Shown piece after piece: positions 50,512 to 58,730 of a stretch of DNA of 64,000 nt (positions within the stretch are counted from its first letter, which is position 1; every line of letters begins with the position of its first letter). The notes below the pieces were generated by a model, which was not told the origin of the DNA, ran no database searches, and saw only the letters and a list, made by a program, of their open reading frames with translations. Source of the stretch: Neobacillus citreus (GTDB lineage: Bacteria; Bacillota; Bacilli; Bacillales; Cytobacillaceae). A program made the translations under genes and the position numbers. The DNA lies in assembly GCF_018343545.2 (NCBI RefSeq), contig NZ_JAGYPE020000007.1, forward strand, positions 64,513 to 128,512, given 5' to 3'.

Positions 50512-51978
50512 ATGGGGAAAAAACTGCTTTTCGTCATCTTGTATTTTGGTGTAGTGCCACTAGTGATTTCTTTCTTAGCACTGCCGTTAATGGGGAATTT
50601 TGAAATGCTAATGGAAATCCTGCTGTCTGTTCTGATTGCGGGCGGTAGTCTGACAGGATTTTTTGCTAGCAGGAAACTGCTAAGATTGTGCCAATTAAAA
50701 GAGTATATTGTCCTAATCCCGCTTCCACTTGCCTATACTGCAGTGATGTGGGCCGTTTTTATGCTGATTAACGGCGGATTTTATGGGGCGAATTCATGGT
50801 TGTTCTATTGCATCTTACATATTGCCTATGCACCGATTTATTTTGTCGCTATGTTTGGCGGCGAGGGACGGCTGTTTTTATGGGCGCCGCTGGCCTACGA
50901 GCTTTCATTTACTATTGGAGTGATTATAGCAGCGGCTACTCGAAAGGTACAATTCACTGCTGTTTTCACCAAGAGAAAGCAGATATTTTCCATTTTAGCG
51001 GTGATCCTTTTGGCAATAGGAGCTGGTTCAGCTGTTCAATGGTATCGCAGCCAAACTGTTTTGCCATCCTACGGCTTTAAATATGCCGGTGGCTATTCAA
51101 GCACGGACCTAACCCCTTATGAGGTAATGAATCCTAACAACAAATTGCCTAAGCTTAACACAAAATCGACTTTTATCATTTCGAACCCATTGGAAATGCC
51201 TGTTCTTGATGGAGCGGAAGCGGCTTTTCCGGTTTATTCCGCCTTTGCCCTCGCAACTTATGAAAATATTGAAAAAGTGATGGGTGAAAGCAGGGAGGTT
51301 GTCAGCTTTACAAACACCATTTATTCCTATGAACGCTTATTATCGGGAGAAGTAGACATTTACTTTGGGGCTGAGCCATCTAAGGAGCAACGGGAAATGG
51401 CGAAGCAGGCTGGAAAAGAGCTAGTGATGACCCCGATTGGCAAGGAAGCGTTTGTGTTTTTTGTGAATCCGAAAAATAAGGTAGATAGCTTAAGGGTTTC
51501 GGAAATTAAAGGAATCTACTCGGGAGAAATCAAAAGTTGGTCCGAGATTGGAGGAGACTCCGAGAAAATCATTGCCTTCCAGCGCCCGAAAAACTCCGGC
51601 AGCCAAACCCTTTTGGAAAAAATAATGGGAGATACAAAGATTATGAAGCCTCTAAAGGAGGATGGTCCCGAAGGAATGGGCGGGATTATCGAACAAGTGG
51701 CCGACTATCGAAACTATCAAAATGCAATCGGATTCTCATTTCGCTTTTTTGCAACGGGAATGAAAGAAAATCCGGACATCAAACTGTTGGCGATTAACGA
51801 GATAGATCCAAATCCCGAAAACATTGCAAGCGGCAAGTATCCATTCACAGCCACACTCTATGCTATCACACTTAAAGACAACCCTAACCCAAACATCCAA
51901 CCCTTCCTTGAATGGATGCATGGCCCGCAAGGACAGGAACTAGTTGAACGAACAGGCTATATAAAGCTTGCGGAATAA
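50512..51978 (+). CDS. Membrane protein with C-terminal PstS-like substrate-binding domain
   Basis: 488 residues from ATG 50512 (AAAGGGGG upstream). Residues 1-185 hold about six membrane helices; residues about 215-488 form an external periplasmic-binding-protein fold like phosphate-binding PstS: LEMPVLDGAEAAFPVYSAFA, YSYERLLSGEVDIYFGAEPS, FQRPKNSGSQTLLEK and SGKYPFTATLYAIT. PstS is normally a lipoprotein; here the binding domain is fused to a polytopic membrane part and no pst permease genes follow. It may be a sensor or anchored scavenger rather than part of an ABC importer. Confidence 0.78.
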   Translation: MGKKLLFVILYFGVVPLVISFLALPLMGNFEMLMEILLSVLIAGGSLTGFFASRKLLRLCQLKEYIVLIPLPLAYTAVMWAVFMLINGGFYGANSWLFYCILHIAYAPIYFVAMFGGEGRLFLWAPLAYELSFTIGVIIAAATRKVQFTAVFTKRKQIFSILAVILLAIGAGSAVQWYRSQTVLPSYGFKYAGGYSSTDLTPYEVMNPNNKLPKLNTKSTFIISNPLEMPVLDGAEAAFPVYSAFALATYENIEKVMGESREVVSFTNTIYSYERLLSGEVDIYFGAEPSKEQREMAKQAGKELVMTPIGKEAFVFFVNPKNKVDSLRVSEIKGIYSGEIKSWSEIGGDSEKIIAFQRPKNSGSQTLLEKIMGDTKIMKPLKEDGPEGMGGIIEQVADYRNYQNAIGFSFRFFATGMKENPDIKLLAINEIDPNPENIASGKYPFTATLYAITLKDNPNPNIQPFLEWMHGPQGQELVERTGYIKLAE

Positions 51979-52002
51979 AGAGAGATGGTGTCAGTGAACA
52001 AA

Positions 52003-52040
52003 ATGGCTCTTCCGTTTTTTGCGGGGGAGTCATATTTTTT
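52003..52040 (+). terminator. Intrinsic terminator
   Basis: ATGGCTCTTCCG (52003-52014) pairs with CGGGGGAGTCAT (52022-52033, with G-U pairs), then T-run. Confidence 0.75.
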
Positions 52041-52092
52041 GAAATTGCACTTTTTTTGAAGAGTCTTCAGGGTTTGTTTGTGAATCCAGCAC

Positions 52093-52172
52093 TTATATTT
52101 GCAATTTTAGGAGTTTTATTTGCGAAAGAATTCACCCTTTTTATTTGCAATTTTACGAGTTTTATTTGCGAA
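52093..52172 (+). repeat. Two direct repeats of a TTATTTGCAATTTTA element
   Basis: Two 34-base units, 52093-52126 and 52139-52172, are nearly identical (TTTGCAATTTTAGGAG versus TTTGCAATTTTACGAG, both ending TTTTATTTGCGAA) with a 46-base period. This accounts for most of the gene-free stretch 51979-52301. Confidence 0.8.
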
Positions 52173-52301
52173 TCCTTATTAGCAACAATCTTTTTGAAAA
52201 GAGCCTTTGAAAAAAATTTATAGCATGTTCATTCTTTCACCAAGTTTTCACCAAACTCTTATACACTTCAATCATCAAGAACGAAAGGAGGCAAGAGTTT
52301 G

Positions 52302-52748
52302 ATGAATACGAAAGTGAAAAAAGGAGTTTTCTGGGGTGTGATCATTGCTGCGATGGTGTTTGCCGTAAATGCCCTCCATTATCTATTTGGGGGTGCTGGC
52401 GCCATGGCCCGTGGACCACATGGACCGGGAATGGGACAAGGAGGTCCAGGCGGACGTGAAGGCATGGGCGGAATGAATCCGCGCGGTGATTTCGGACACG
52501 GCCACTTTATGAACGGCCACCATCACGGAGGCGGCTTTCACTGGATTGGCGCCTTATTATTCATTGCCATCGTCATAGCGGTCGTATTCTTCTTAGTGAA
52601 ATGGCTAAGAAAACGGGGCAAAGCCTCTTCGATGCAGCAGTTTATTGATACATCTTTAATGAGTTCACATAAACCTTTAATCAACCAAAGTGCAAGTCTT
52701 TTAGACCAATGGGAAAAAAATCTTACTAGCAAAAAGGAGAATCAGTAA
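52302..52748 (+). CDS. Small membrane protein with Gly/His/Met-rich loop
   Basis: 148 residues from ATG 52302 (GAAAGGAGGC upstream; TTG 52299 also possible). Two membrane helices (about 8-29 and 81-104) flank a loop of Gly, His, Met, Pro and Arg (GPHGPGMGQGGPGG, HGHFMNGHHHGGG) that could bind metal or lie at the membrane surface. The tail has a short amphipathic helix. It directly precedes pspA (1 base apart). In the LiaIH system the small membrane partner anchors the PspA-like protein, and this gene may do the same. Confidence 0.72.
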   Translation: MNTKVKKGVFWGVIIAAMVFAVNALHYLFGGAGAMARGPHGPGMGQGGPGGREGMGGMNPRGDFGHGHFMNGHHHGGGFHWIGALLFIAIVIAVVFFLVKWLRKRGKASSMQQFIDTSLMSSHKPLINQSASLLDQWEKNLTSKKENQ

Positions 52749-52749
52749 A

Positions 52750-53409
52750 ATGGGTATTTTTAAAAGAATGAAAACAATCGCGAAGGCAGATATCAATGGT
52801 TTGTTGGACAGCCTTGAGGATCCAATTTCCATGTTAAATGAATATTCAAGAGAAATCGAACAAGAATTGGTTAAAGCCCAAAAAGCTCTGTCCCGGCAAA
52901 TTTTTGCGGAAAATAAACTTGCATCTCTAATTCTTGACACGAAGGCATTAGTTGAAAAAAGAACCCGCCAAGCGAAGCTTGCGATCGAGCATGGCGAGGA
53001 AACGATGGCGAAATTGGCCGTGCAGGAAAAACTAACCCAAGAAAAGCAGCTAAACCTGTATGAGCAGCAATATGAAGCCATGAAAGGTCAGACCGAGGTT
53101 CTGAAAGGGAAAATTCAGGAGCTGCAACAGTTTTATCACGATCTTCAGCAAAAGAAGATTGTGCTGGCATCCCGTGCGAATGTAGCTCTGTCTATGAAAC
53201 AAATTCAAAAAGCAACGGTATCCTTCCAAACCGACACGATTGCAAGAGGAATTGCCCGCGCTGAGGACAAGATTCTCTTAATGGAAGCAGAAGTACAAGC
53301 CGGCAGCCAGTTTGCCCCGTCCGTCACTCAGTTCAATAGCTTTGTTAACGAGGATGAACTGAATAAAGAAATCGAAAAACTAAAAACGGAAAAAGAACTG
53401 CTTGTATAA
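52750..53409 (+). CDS. PspA/IM30-family protein (LiaH-like)
   Basis: 219 residues, almost wholly coiled-coil, opening with MGIFKRMKTIAKADINGLLD, the amphipathic membrane-binding helix of PspA. The DPISMLNEYSREIEQELVKA segment is also family-typical. PspA proteins form ESCRT-III-like assemblies that protect a stressed membrane. It pairs with the small membrane protein upstream and is followed, after a terminator, by a two-component system that probably controls the pair. Confidence 0.88.
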   Translation: MGIFKRMKTIAKADINGLLDSLEDPISMLNEYSREIEQELVKAQKALSRQIFAENKLASLILDTKALVEKRTRQAKLAIEHGEETMAKLAVQEKLTQEKQLNLYEQQYEAMKGQTEVLKGKIQELQQFYHDLQQKKIVLASRANVALSMKQIQKATVSFQTDTIARGIARAEDKILLMEAEVQAGSQFAPSVTQFNSFVNEDELNKEIEKLKTEKELLV

Positions 53410-53420
53410 TACAGGCAGGA

Positions 53421-53465
53421 AAGAAGCACCTTCGGCTTTAGGCAGTCCGGGTGCTTCTTTTTTAT
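53421..53465 (+). terminator. Intrinsic terminator after pspA
   Basis: AAGAAGCACC (53421-53430) pairs with GGTGCTTCTT (53450-53459), then six T. Confidence 0.85.
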
Positions 53466-53580
53466 GTCGCAATGCTAAAAAACCCCTTGCTCGATTTTAA
53501 GTAAAAGTTAAGGTTCCGATAGTAGATTCAAGCTGTAGAAATTTGCTTCCTATCAAACTCGAAAGGGGCTCTTATTACCA

Positions 53581-54255
53581 ATGAAAATTTTATTAGCCGA
53601 GGATGATTTTAATCTAGGAGAACTAGTTGTCTATATGTTAGAAAAGAAGGCCAGTGCCAAAGTCGAGTGGGTCCAGGAAGGGGAGGATGCGTTTTATTAT
53701 GCAACCGCAACCCACTATGATGTGTTAATACTGGATTGGATGATGCCGAACGGCGACGGAGTCGAGGTTTGCCGCCGTCTTCGGAAACAAGGCTATCCGG
53801 GCGCCATTTTGATGTTAACGGCAAAAGATTCCGTTCAGGATCGGATTGAAGGCTTGGATTCAGGCGCCGATGATTATTTGGTGAAGCCGTTTGAAATCGA
53901 TGAGCTTTTAGCCAGGCTGCGGGCCCTTTCTCGTCGCAACTATGCGCCAATACTGGAAGAGGAAACTTGGATTCAAGATTTGGTCCTGAACCGAAACAGT
54001 CATACCGTCCGCTCCCAAGGCGGCGAAATTCAGCTCAGCCCCCGTGAATTTCAGCTCTTGGACTTATTGGTGCAAAACAAGGGACGGGTCCTGCCGCGCG
54101 AGGTCATACTGGAACGGATTTGGGGCTATGATGCAGATGTCGCGCCAAAAACAATTGATGCCACCGTGAAATTAATCCGTAAGAAGCTTGACCCAATTGG
54201 CAAACAGGAGCTGCTGCAAAGTGTAAGAGGGGTAGGTTATAAGATTGTACACTAA
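53581..54255 (+). CDS. OmpR/PhoB-family response regulator
   Basis: 224 residues. Receiver domain 1-115 with phospho-acceptor Asp52 (LILDWMMPNGDG), acidic pocket EDD, Thr (MLTAKDS) and Lys (VKPF). A winged-helix output follows from 125: LSPREFQLLDLLVQNKGRV and GYDADVAPKTIDATVKLIRK. It overlaps the kinase gene by 11 bases, so the two are coupled. Position next to pspA suggests a membrane- or envelope-stress regulon. Confidence 0.92.
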   Translation: MKILLAEDDFNLGELVVYMLEKKASAKVEWVQEGEDAFYYATATHYDVLILDWMMPNGDGVEVCRRLRKQGYPGAILMLTAKDSVQDRIEGLDSGADDYLVKPFEIDELLARLRALSRRNYAPILEEETWIQDLVLNRNSHTVRSQGGEIQLSPREFQLLDLLVQNKGRVLPREVILERIWGYDADVAPKTIDATVKLIRKKLDPIGKQELLQSVRGVGYKIVH

Positions 54256-55642
54256 TTTCCTTTCATTTATCCGCCTTATCACCAACCGAAACGAGAAGAA
54301 TGTTTTTAAAAAAACACAAGGGCAATTGGCACGGATTTTTAGCGGGCTGTTGATTCTATTTCTTGCCATCTTTATTGTCATTGTGTTTTCCGTTCTTTAT
54401 CTGGTCATTTTAAAAACGCAGGAACGAGATCTGCAAACATTGGTGAAGCAGGAAGCTGCGTATATAGAAAATTATTTATGGGAGAATGGAAAAAGCAGTC
54501 TACAGGGAATTCAAAATCAAGAAATCGTATTTGCTGGTGCCGGGCAATCCTTTTATTATGTGGTTGACTCAAAAGGAGACCTCATCATGGGAAATGAAGC
54601 GGATTACCGGCTTCACCCCAACCTGCTTCGGATGGTGAGCGGTAAGTTTCAAAAGACGGCCGAGATTCGTCATGTAAAACTGCATGTGGAAGGCAATCCC
54701 CGGGGAAGGGGAAAACCTGGTGAATTCCGCCCTTCGCAGGAGCCCCAGGATGTCCGTCTTCTGACTGCAAGCCAGCCTATTTATGTGAAAGGCCAGCTTG
54801 TGGGCCAGCTTTATATAGGAAAAGACATTTCATTTGCCTATCAGATGTTCTACATGCTGCTGATTGTATTTGCTGTCTTAGGGTTTGTTTTTATAGGAGT
54901 AGCCCTCTTGATAAGCGCAAATATGTCAAAAAAAGCCATGGTGCCTATCGGCAGAGCCTTTACAAGGCAGCAGGAGTTTACCGCGGATGCCTCCCACGAG
55001 CTGCGGACTCCTTTAAGCGTCCTGCTGTCTTCGATTGATGCCATGGAAATGACCATGGAACCACAGAGGGAGTCTTTTCTGGATAGGATCCTTACGAACA
55101 TGAGGCAGGAAGTCAAGCGGATGAATCATTTGGTAGGTGACCTGTTAACCTTGGCCCGTTCGGACTCGAATGCGATTGAATTGCGGGCAGAGCAATTTGA
55201 TTTCCGGCCGCTTGCGGAAAAGGCTATCGAATCTGTCGGAGCACTTGCTACTGCAAAACAAATTACGCTTAAAATGGAGGCACCGGAAAATTTGCCTAGT
55301 ATCGGTGATTCCCATCGGCTTTCACAGCTTTTATATATTCTTTTGGACAATGCCATTAAGTACACTCCAAATGGAGGGGAAGTTAGTCTTATTCTCGAAA
55401 AAGATGGGCAGGGACTGCGGATGATGGTCAAGGACACCGGGATTGGGATGAAATCAGAGGATCTCCCCCATATTTTTGAACGTTTTTATCGGGCTGATAA
55501 ATCTCGGACCCGGCAAATGGGAGGGCACGGTTTAGGGCTTTCGATTGCCAAATGGATTGTCGAAACTCATCGAGGCTTGATAAAAGTCGATAGCGAACTG
55601 GGGAAAGGGAGCAGGTTTACCATCCTTATCCCACAGCCTTAA
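54245..55642 (+). CDS. Sensor histidine kinase
   Basis: 465 residues from TTG 54245, overlapping the regulator stop. Two membrane helices (about 33-57 and 200-223) enclose an external sensor of about 140 residues with a Pro/Arg/Gly-rich loop (NPRGRGKPGEFRPS). Then come a HisKA domain with His251 (ADASHELRTPLSVLL), and HATPase N box LDNAIKYTPNGG, G1 DTGIGM and G2 GGHGLGLSI. It has no clear HAMP domain. A downstream TTG is possible as start but would clip the first membrane anchor. Confidence 0.9.
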   Translation: MYTNFLSFIRLITNRNEKNVFKKTQGQLARIFSGLLILFLAIFIVIVFSVLYLVILKTQERDLQTLVKQEAAYIENYLWENGKSSLQGIQNQEIVFAGAGQSFYYVVDSKGDLIMGNEADYRLHPNLLRMVSGKFQKTAEIRHVKLHVEGNPRGRGKPGEFRPSQEPQDVRLLTASQPIYVKGQLVGQLYIGKDISFAYQMFYMLLIVFAVLGFVFIGVALLISANMSKKAMVPIGRAFTRQQEFTADASHELRTPLSVLLSSIDAMEMTMEPQRESFLDRILTNMRQEVKRMNHLVGDLLTLARSDSNAIELRAEQFDFRPLAEKAIESVGALATAKQITLKMEAPENLPSIGDSHRLSQLLYILLDNAIKYTPNGGEVSLILEKDGQGLRMMVKDTGIGMKSEDLPHIFERFYRADKSRTRQMGGHGLGLSIAKWIVETHRGLIKVDSELGKGSRFTILIPQP

Positions 55643-55756
55643 TATGCACATAACAACTGCCTTTACTTTTTTGAATTCCATTTAAAGGAATCTATTCCAA
55701 TGAAACAGTGTCTGGTTTATTATAGGATTATACATGTTTTTTAGGTGGGAAGCCGG

Positions 55757-57391
55757 TTGATTCTATTAGATTACGTTGTTAATCTTGCAATCTTTGCATT
55801 ATTAATATTTTTGCCGATTGTTGCCAATTCCTTTAGTGAGTTTAAACAGCTTAAGTATTACCGCCTGTTTGTGGGCCTTTACGGAGGGATTGTCGCTGCT
55901 ATTCTTGTTGCCTTATCCATCCACCAGCAGGGCTATGTTTACGATATTCGTTACGCGGCAGTCATTATTAGTTTTGCCTATTTTGGACCAGTAGGTGGAG
56001 TCATTACCGGTATATGTTCAATAATCGCCAGACTTCTTGTGGGGGGCCAGTGGGTAACACCTATCATTGGTTGGCTAATCATTATTGTCGGTTTTTGCAT
56101 CGCCCATGTGTTTACTGCCCGCTTTACCGCAGTAAAAAGAAGTGTTATATTCTTTACCCTATATGCCATTATTTATTTTATTGATGTACCAATTATATTT
56201 AATATTTTTAGAGATAAGCCTCTTTTCCACATTCAATATGTAGCTTTTGTAATGCTTGGTGTCATAACCGGCGTTTTGTTGATTGAATCCTATTTAAAGC
56301 TTTACAGGATGAATGGACGGTTAATAGAAATGTATAAGATGGTCGAGGAGAGCGAGTCAAAATATAGGTTGATTGCGGAAAACACATCCGACTTAATCAA
56401 AATAATGTGGAAGGACCATTCGATAACGTATTTTTCTCCATCACATGAACTGGTACTGGGATATCAGCTATCAGAATTAGAAGGAATTGAACTTTGTAAA
56501 TTCATTCACCCTGATGATGTAGAGTTTTTTAAAAAAACCGTTCAAAGGATGTTTGAAAAAGAAGAAGCGCAGTCGATGGAAATCCGCTTCCTTCACAAGA
56601 ACGGCCGGTGGATTGAGTTTGAGTCCCGCTGTATGCCTGTCAGAGGGAAAAATCAAGTAATAGAGCACCTTGTCATTGTCAGCAGGGATATTTCAGAACG
56701 GAAAAAGGCAGAAGAAATTCTCTTGCAATCCGAGAAGCTTTCTATTGTTGGAGAGCTGGCTGCAGGGGTAGCCCACGAAATACGGAATCCCCTTACGACC
56801 ATTAAGGGCTTTGTTCAGCTTTATAAGGCTGGTAACAATAATCTTGAATATAGTGATTTGCTGCTGGGTGAACTTGAACGGATTGAAACGATTACAAGCG
56901 AGATGCTTTCGTTAGGTAAACCGCAGGCGGTCAAACTCATCCAGGCAGATTTACGGGAATTGATTGAAAATACGATTGAATTTCTATCTCCTCAGGCTCT
57001 TATGAACGGTTTTCAAATGAACACTTTGTTTGAGGAATCACCGTTCCCAATTATTTGTGAGAAAAACCAATTGAAGCAGGTATTCCTAAACATTTTAAAA
57101 AATGCCATGGAGGCGATGCCCCAGGGCGGAAATATCGAGATTTATCTCCGTAAAGGGGATGACGACGAATGTATTGTCCAAATCAGGGACCATGGCTGCG
57201 GGATCCCGGAAGAGCTTTTGCCGCGGTTAGGTGAACCGTTTTATAGTTTAAAAGAAAAAGGAACCGGACTGGGTGTCATGATTTGCCACAAGATCATCAA
57301 GCAGCATAAAGGAAGTATTTCGTACTCAAGCAAACAAAACGAAGGAACGGTAGTAGAGATTAAACTGCCGCTGTCAGAAGGATTGTTATAA
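55757..57391 (+). CDS. 5TM-PAS histidine kinase, KinB-like
   Basis: 544 residues from TTG 55757 (AGGTGGGAA upstream; GTG 55745 lies in this site). Residues 1-190 hold about six membrane helices of the 5TMR-LYT type (SFAYFGPVGGVITGICSIIA), then a PAS domain with PAC region (about 205-325), HisKA with His340 (AAGVAHEIRNPLTTIKGF) and a HATPase (NILKNAMEAMPQGG, GTGLGVMICHKI). The layout and the SIVGELAAGVAHEIRNPLT block resemble Bacillus sporulation kinases (KinB) feeding a phosphorelay; no response regulator is adjacent. Confidence 0.87.
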   Translation: MILLDYVVNLAIFALLIFLPIVANSFSEFKQLKYYRLFVGLYGGIVAAILVALSIHQQGYVYDIRYAAVIISFAYFGPVGGVITGICSIIARLLVGGQWVTPIIGWLIIIVGFCIAHVFTARFTAVKRSVIFFTLYAIIYFIDVPIIFNIFRDKPLFHIQYVAFVMLGVITGVLLIESYLKLYRMNGRLIEMYKMVEESESKYRLIAENTSDLIKIMWKDHSITYFSPSHELVLGYQLSELEGIELCKFIHPDDVEFFKKTVQRMFEKEEAQSMEIRFLHKNGRWIEFESRCMPVRGKNQVIEHLVIVSRDISERKKAEEILLQSEKLSIVGELAAGVAHEIRNPLTTIKGFVQLYKAGNNNLEYSDLLLGELERIETITSEMLSLGKPQAVKLIQADLRELIENTIEFLSPQALMNGFQMNTLFEESPFPIICEKNQLKQVFLNILKNAMEAMPQGGNIEIYLRKGDDDECIVQIRDHGCGIPEELLPRLGEPFYSLKEKGTGLGVMICHKIIKQHKGSISYSSKQNEGTVVEIKLPLSEGLL

Positions 57392-57433
57392 GGGGCTGTC
57401 TATTCAGAGAGTCTCTTTTTTGTGGGGAAAATT

Positions 57434-57647
57434 AATTATACGTTTGATTGAAACGCTGAAATGCTTGGCACATAAGGGCTGGGGAAACTAATCAAACGTT
57501 TGATTGGATTTTAGGTATAAGATGGAAAAACTAATTAAACGTTTGATTAAAACTTTGGAAAGAGAGAAAAAAACTAACCAAACGTTTGATTGAAATGCTG
57601 GAATACTTGATAAATAAGGTTTTGCGAAACTAATCAAACGTTTGATT
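57434..57647. repeat. Array of five AATCAAACGTTTGATT palindromes
   Basis: Copies start at 57434 (degenerate, AATTATACGTTTGATT), 57490, 57533, 57576 and 57632; spacings are 56, 43, 43 and 56 bases. Flanks are also alike (GGAAACTAA before, GAAATGCTGGAAT after), so the array grew by imperfect tandem duplication. It fills the gene-free stretch 57392-57731. The core with CG centre matches LacI-type operators; identical cores lie at 44665 and 62758. Confidence 0.85.
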
Positions 57648-57728
57648 GAGTTTTATCAAGAACATGGCGGATAAGGTGATAAACCGTTAAAATAGGAGAA
57701 GGGAAATTTTTCAAAAAGGCTGTGATAA
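57627..57728 (+). repeat. First copy of a 102-bp duplication (partner 62753-62853)
   Basis: From AAACTAATCAAACG to GGCTGTGATAA the sequence recurs at 62753-62853 with about seven substitutions and one missing base. It includes the last array palindrome and ends 3 bases before the NRDE start codon, so it supplies the whole leader of that gene. Confidence 0.85.
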
Positions 57729-57731
57729 TTC

Positions 57732-58487
57732 GTGTGTTTAATTCTTTTTGCGTATAAAGTGCACCCTAAGCATCAGCTGATTGTGGCTGCCAATCGGGAT
57801 GAGTTTTATAAAAGACCGACTGCCCCTGCCCATTTTTGGAAAGATGAGCCTGATATCCTTGCCGGAAGGGACCTTGAGAAAATGGGAACTTGGATGGGGG
57901 TTACCAGGGGAGGGCGGTTTGCCGCCTTGACCAACTATCGTAATCCAAAAGAGGTTGCCGTGGGAAAACGGTCACGGGGGGAACTGGTGGCCGATGCCTT
58001 GAATTATACTGGGACCATTGAAAGCTACATGCAAAAGCTGTCAGAAACAAAGGAGCAGTATCCCGGCTACAACTTGCTGGCTGGAGATGACGCGGGGCTT
58101 TATTATTATTCAAACATTGGACAAGAGCTTCAAAAGCTTGAGCCGGGCATTTATGGAGTCAGTAACCATCTTCTTAATACCGAGTGGCCGAAGGTGATAA
58201 CAGGGAGGGCAGGCCTGTCAAACATCGTAACCGAAGACCCAAAGGACCTCGAAGAGCAGCTTATGACTCTCCTCAATAATGCAGATCCTGCTCCGGATGA
58301 ACGACTGCCGAATACGGGTGTGTCATTAGAGATGGAAAGAATGCTTTCACCGATGTTTATCAAAAGTGGGAATTACGGGACAAGAAGTTCGACGGTTATG
58401 CTTATGTCCAATAATGGAATCAAATATATAGAACGAGTTTTTTCAACTGAAGGTACCAATGATCAAAAATATATCATCTCCTATTAA
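57732..58487 (+). CDS. NRDE/TANGO2-family protein
   Basis: 251 residues from GTG 57732. The start is sure, because the family always opens with Met-Cys (MCLILFAY). The name-giving AANRDEFYKRPT motif and GTWMGVTRGGRFAALTNYR follow, and the C-terminal GNYGTRSSTVML block is conserved. TANGO2-like proteins are linked to heme and lipid trafficking in animals; the bacterial role is not established. The ribosome site is weak (AAGG 13 bases upstream) and lies in the duplicated leader. Confidence 0.88.
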   Translation: MCLILFAYKVHPKHQLIVAANRDEFYKRPTAPAHFWKDEPDILAGRDLEKMGTWMGVTRGGRFAALTNYRNPKEVAVGKRSRGELVADALNYTGTIESYMQKLSETKEQYPGYNLLAGDDAGLYYYSNIGQELQKLEPGIYGVSNHLLNTEWPKVITGRAGLSNIVTEDPKDLEEQLMTLLNNADPAPDERLPNTGVSLEMERMLSPMFIKSGNYGTRSSTVMLMSNNGIKYIERVFSTEGTNDQKYIISY

Positions 58488-58520
58488 TACAGCGGATCAT
58501 GCATCTGCTGTATTTTTTTT
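58487..58520 (+). terminator. Intrinsic terminator
   Basis: ATACAGCGGAT (58487-58497) pairs with ATCTGCTGTAT (58503-58513), one mismatch, then eight T. Confidence 0.85.
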
Positions 58521-58596
58521 GGTTATAAATATTTTTGGATAATTTTATAAAACTACTAAAATAACAATTAATTTGCATATAGTTGGATAAAAGCTT

Positions 58597-58610
58597 TGAA
58601 AACGGTTACC
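58597..58610 (+). promoter_or_regulatory. CcpA cre site
   Basis: TGAAAACGGTTACC matches 13 of 14 positions of TGWAANCGNTNWCA. It lies about 60 bases upstream of the expected start point of the next operon, consistent with carbon-source control. Confidence 0.6.
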
Positions 58611-58632
58611 TGATGATTGGAAAAATTATAAA

Positions 58633-58661
58633 TTGACTGAAAAATAAAATTATATTATTAT
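58633..58661 (+). promoter_or_regulatory. Promoter of the permease/carbamoylase/amidohydrolase operon
   Basis: TTGACT (58633-58638), 17-base spacer, TATTAT (58656-58661). Confidence 0.55.
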
Positions 58662-58730
58662 TCTTATAATAACAATAATTTAGCAACGCGAAATATTAAT
58701 ATTCCATCTTAGAGAAAGTGAAGTGATTTT

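Noticed and set aside
57434..57647. CRISPR array
   Set aside because: Repeats are 16-bp perfect palindromes with related, not unique, spacers and no cas genes.
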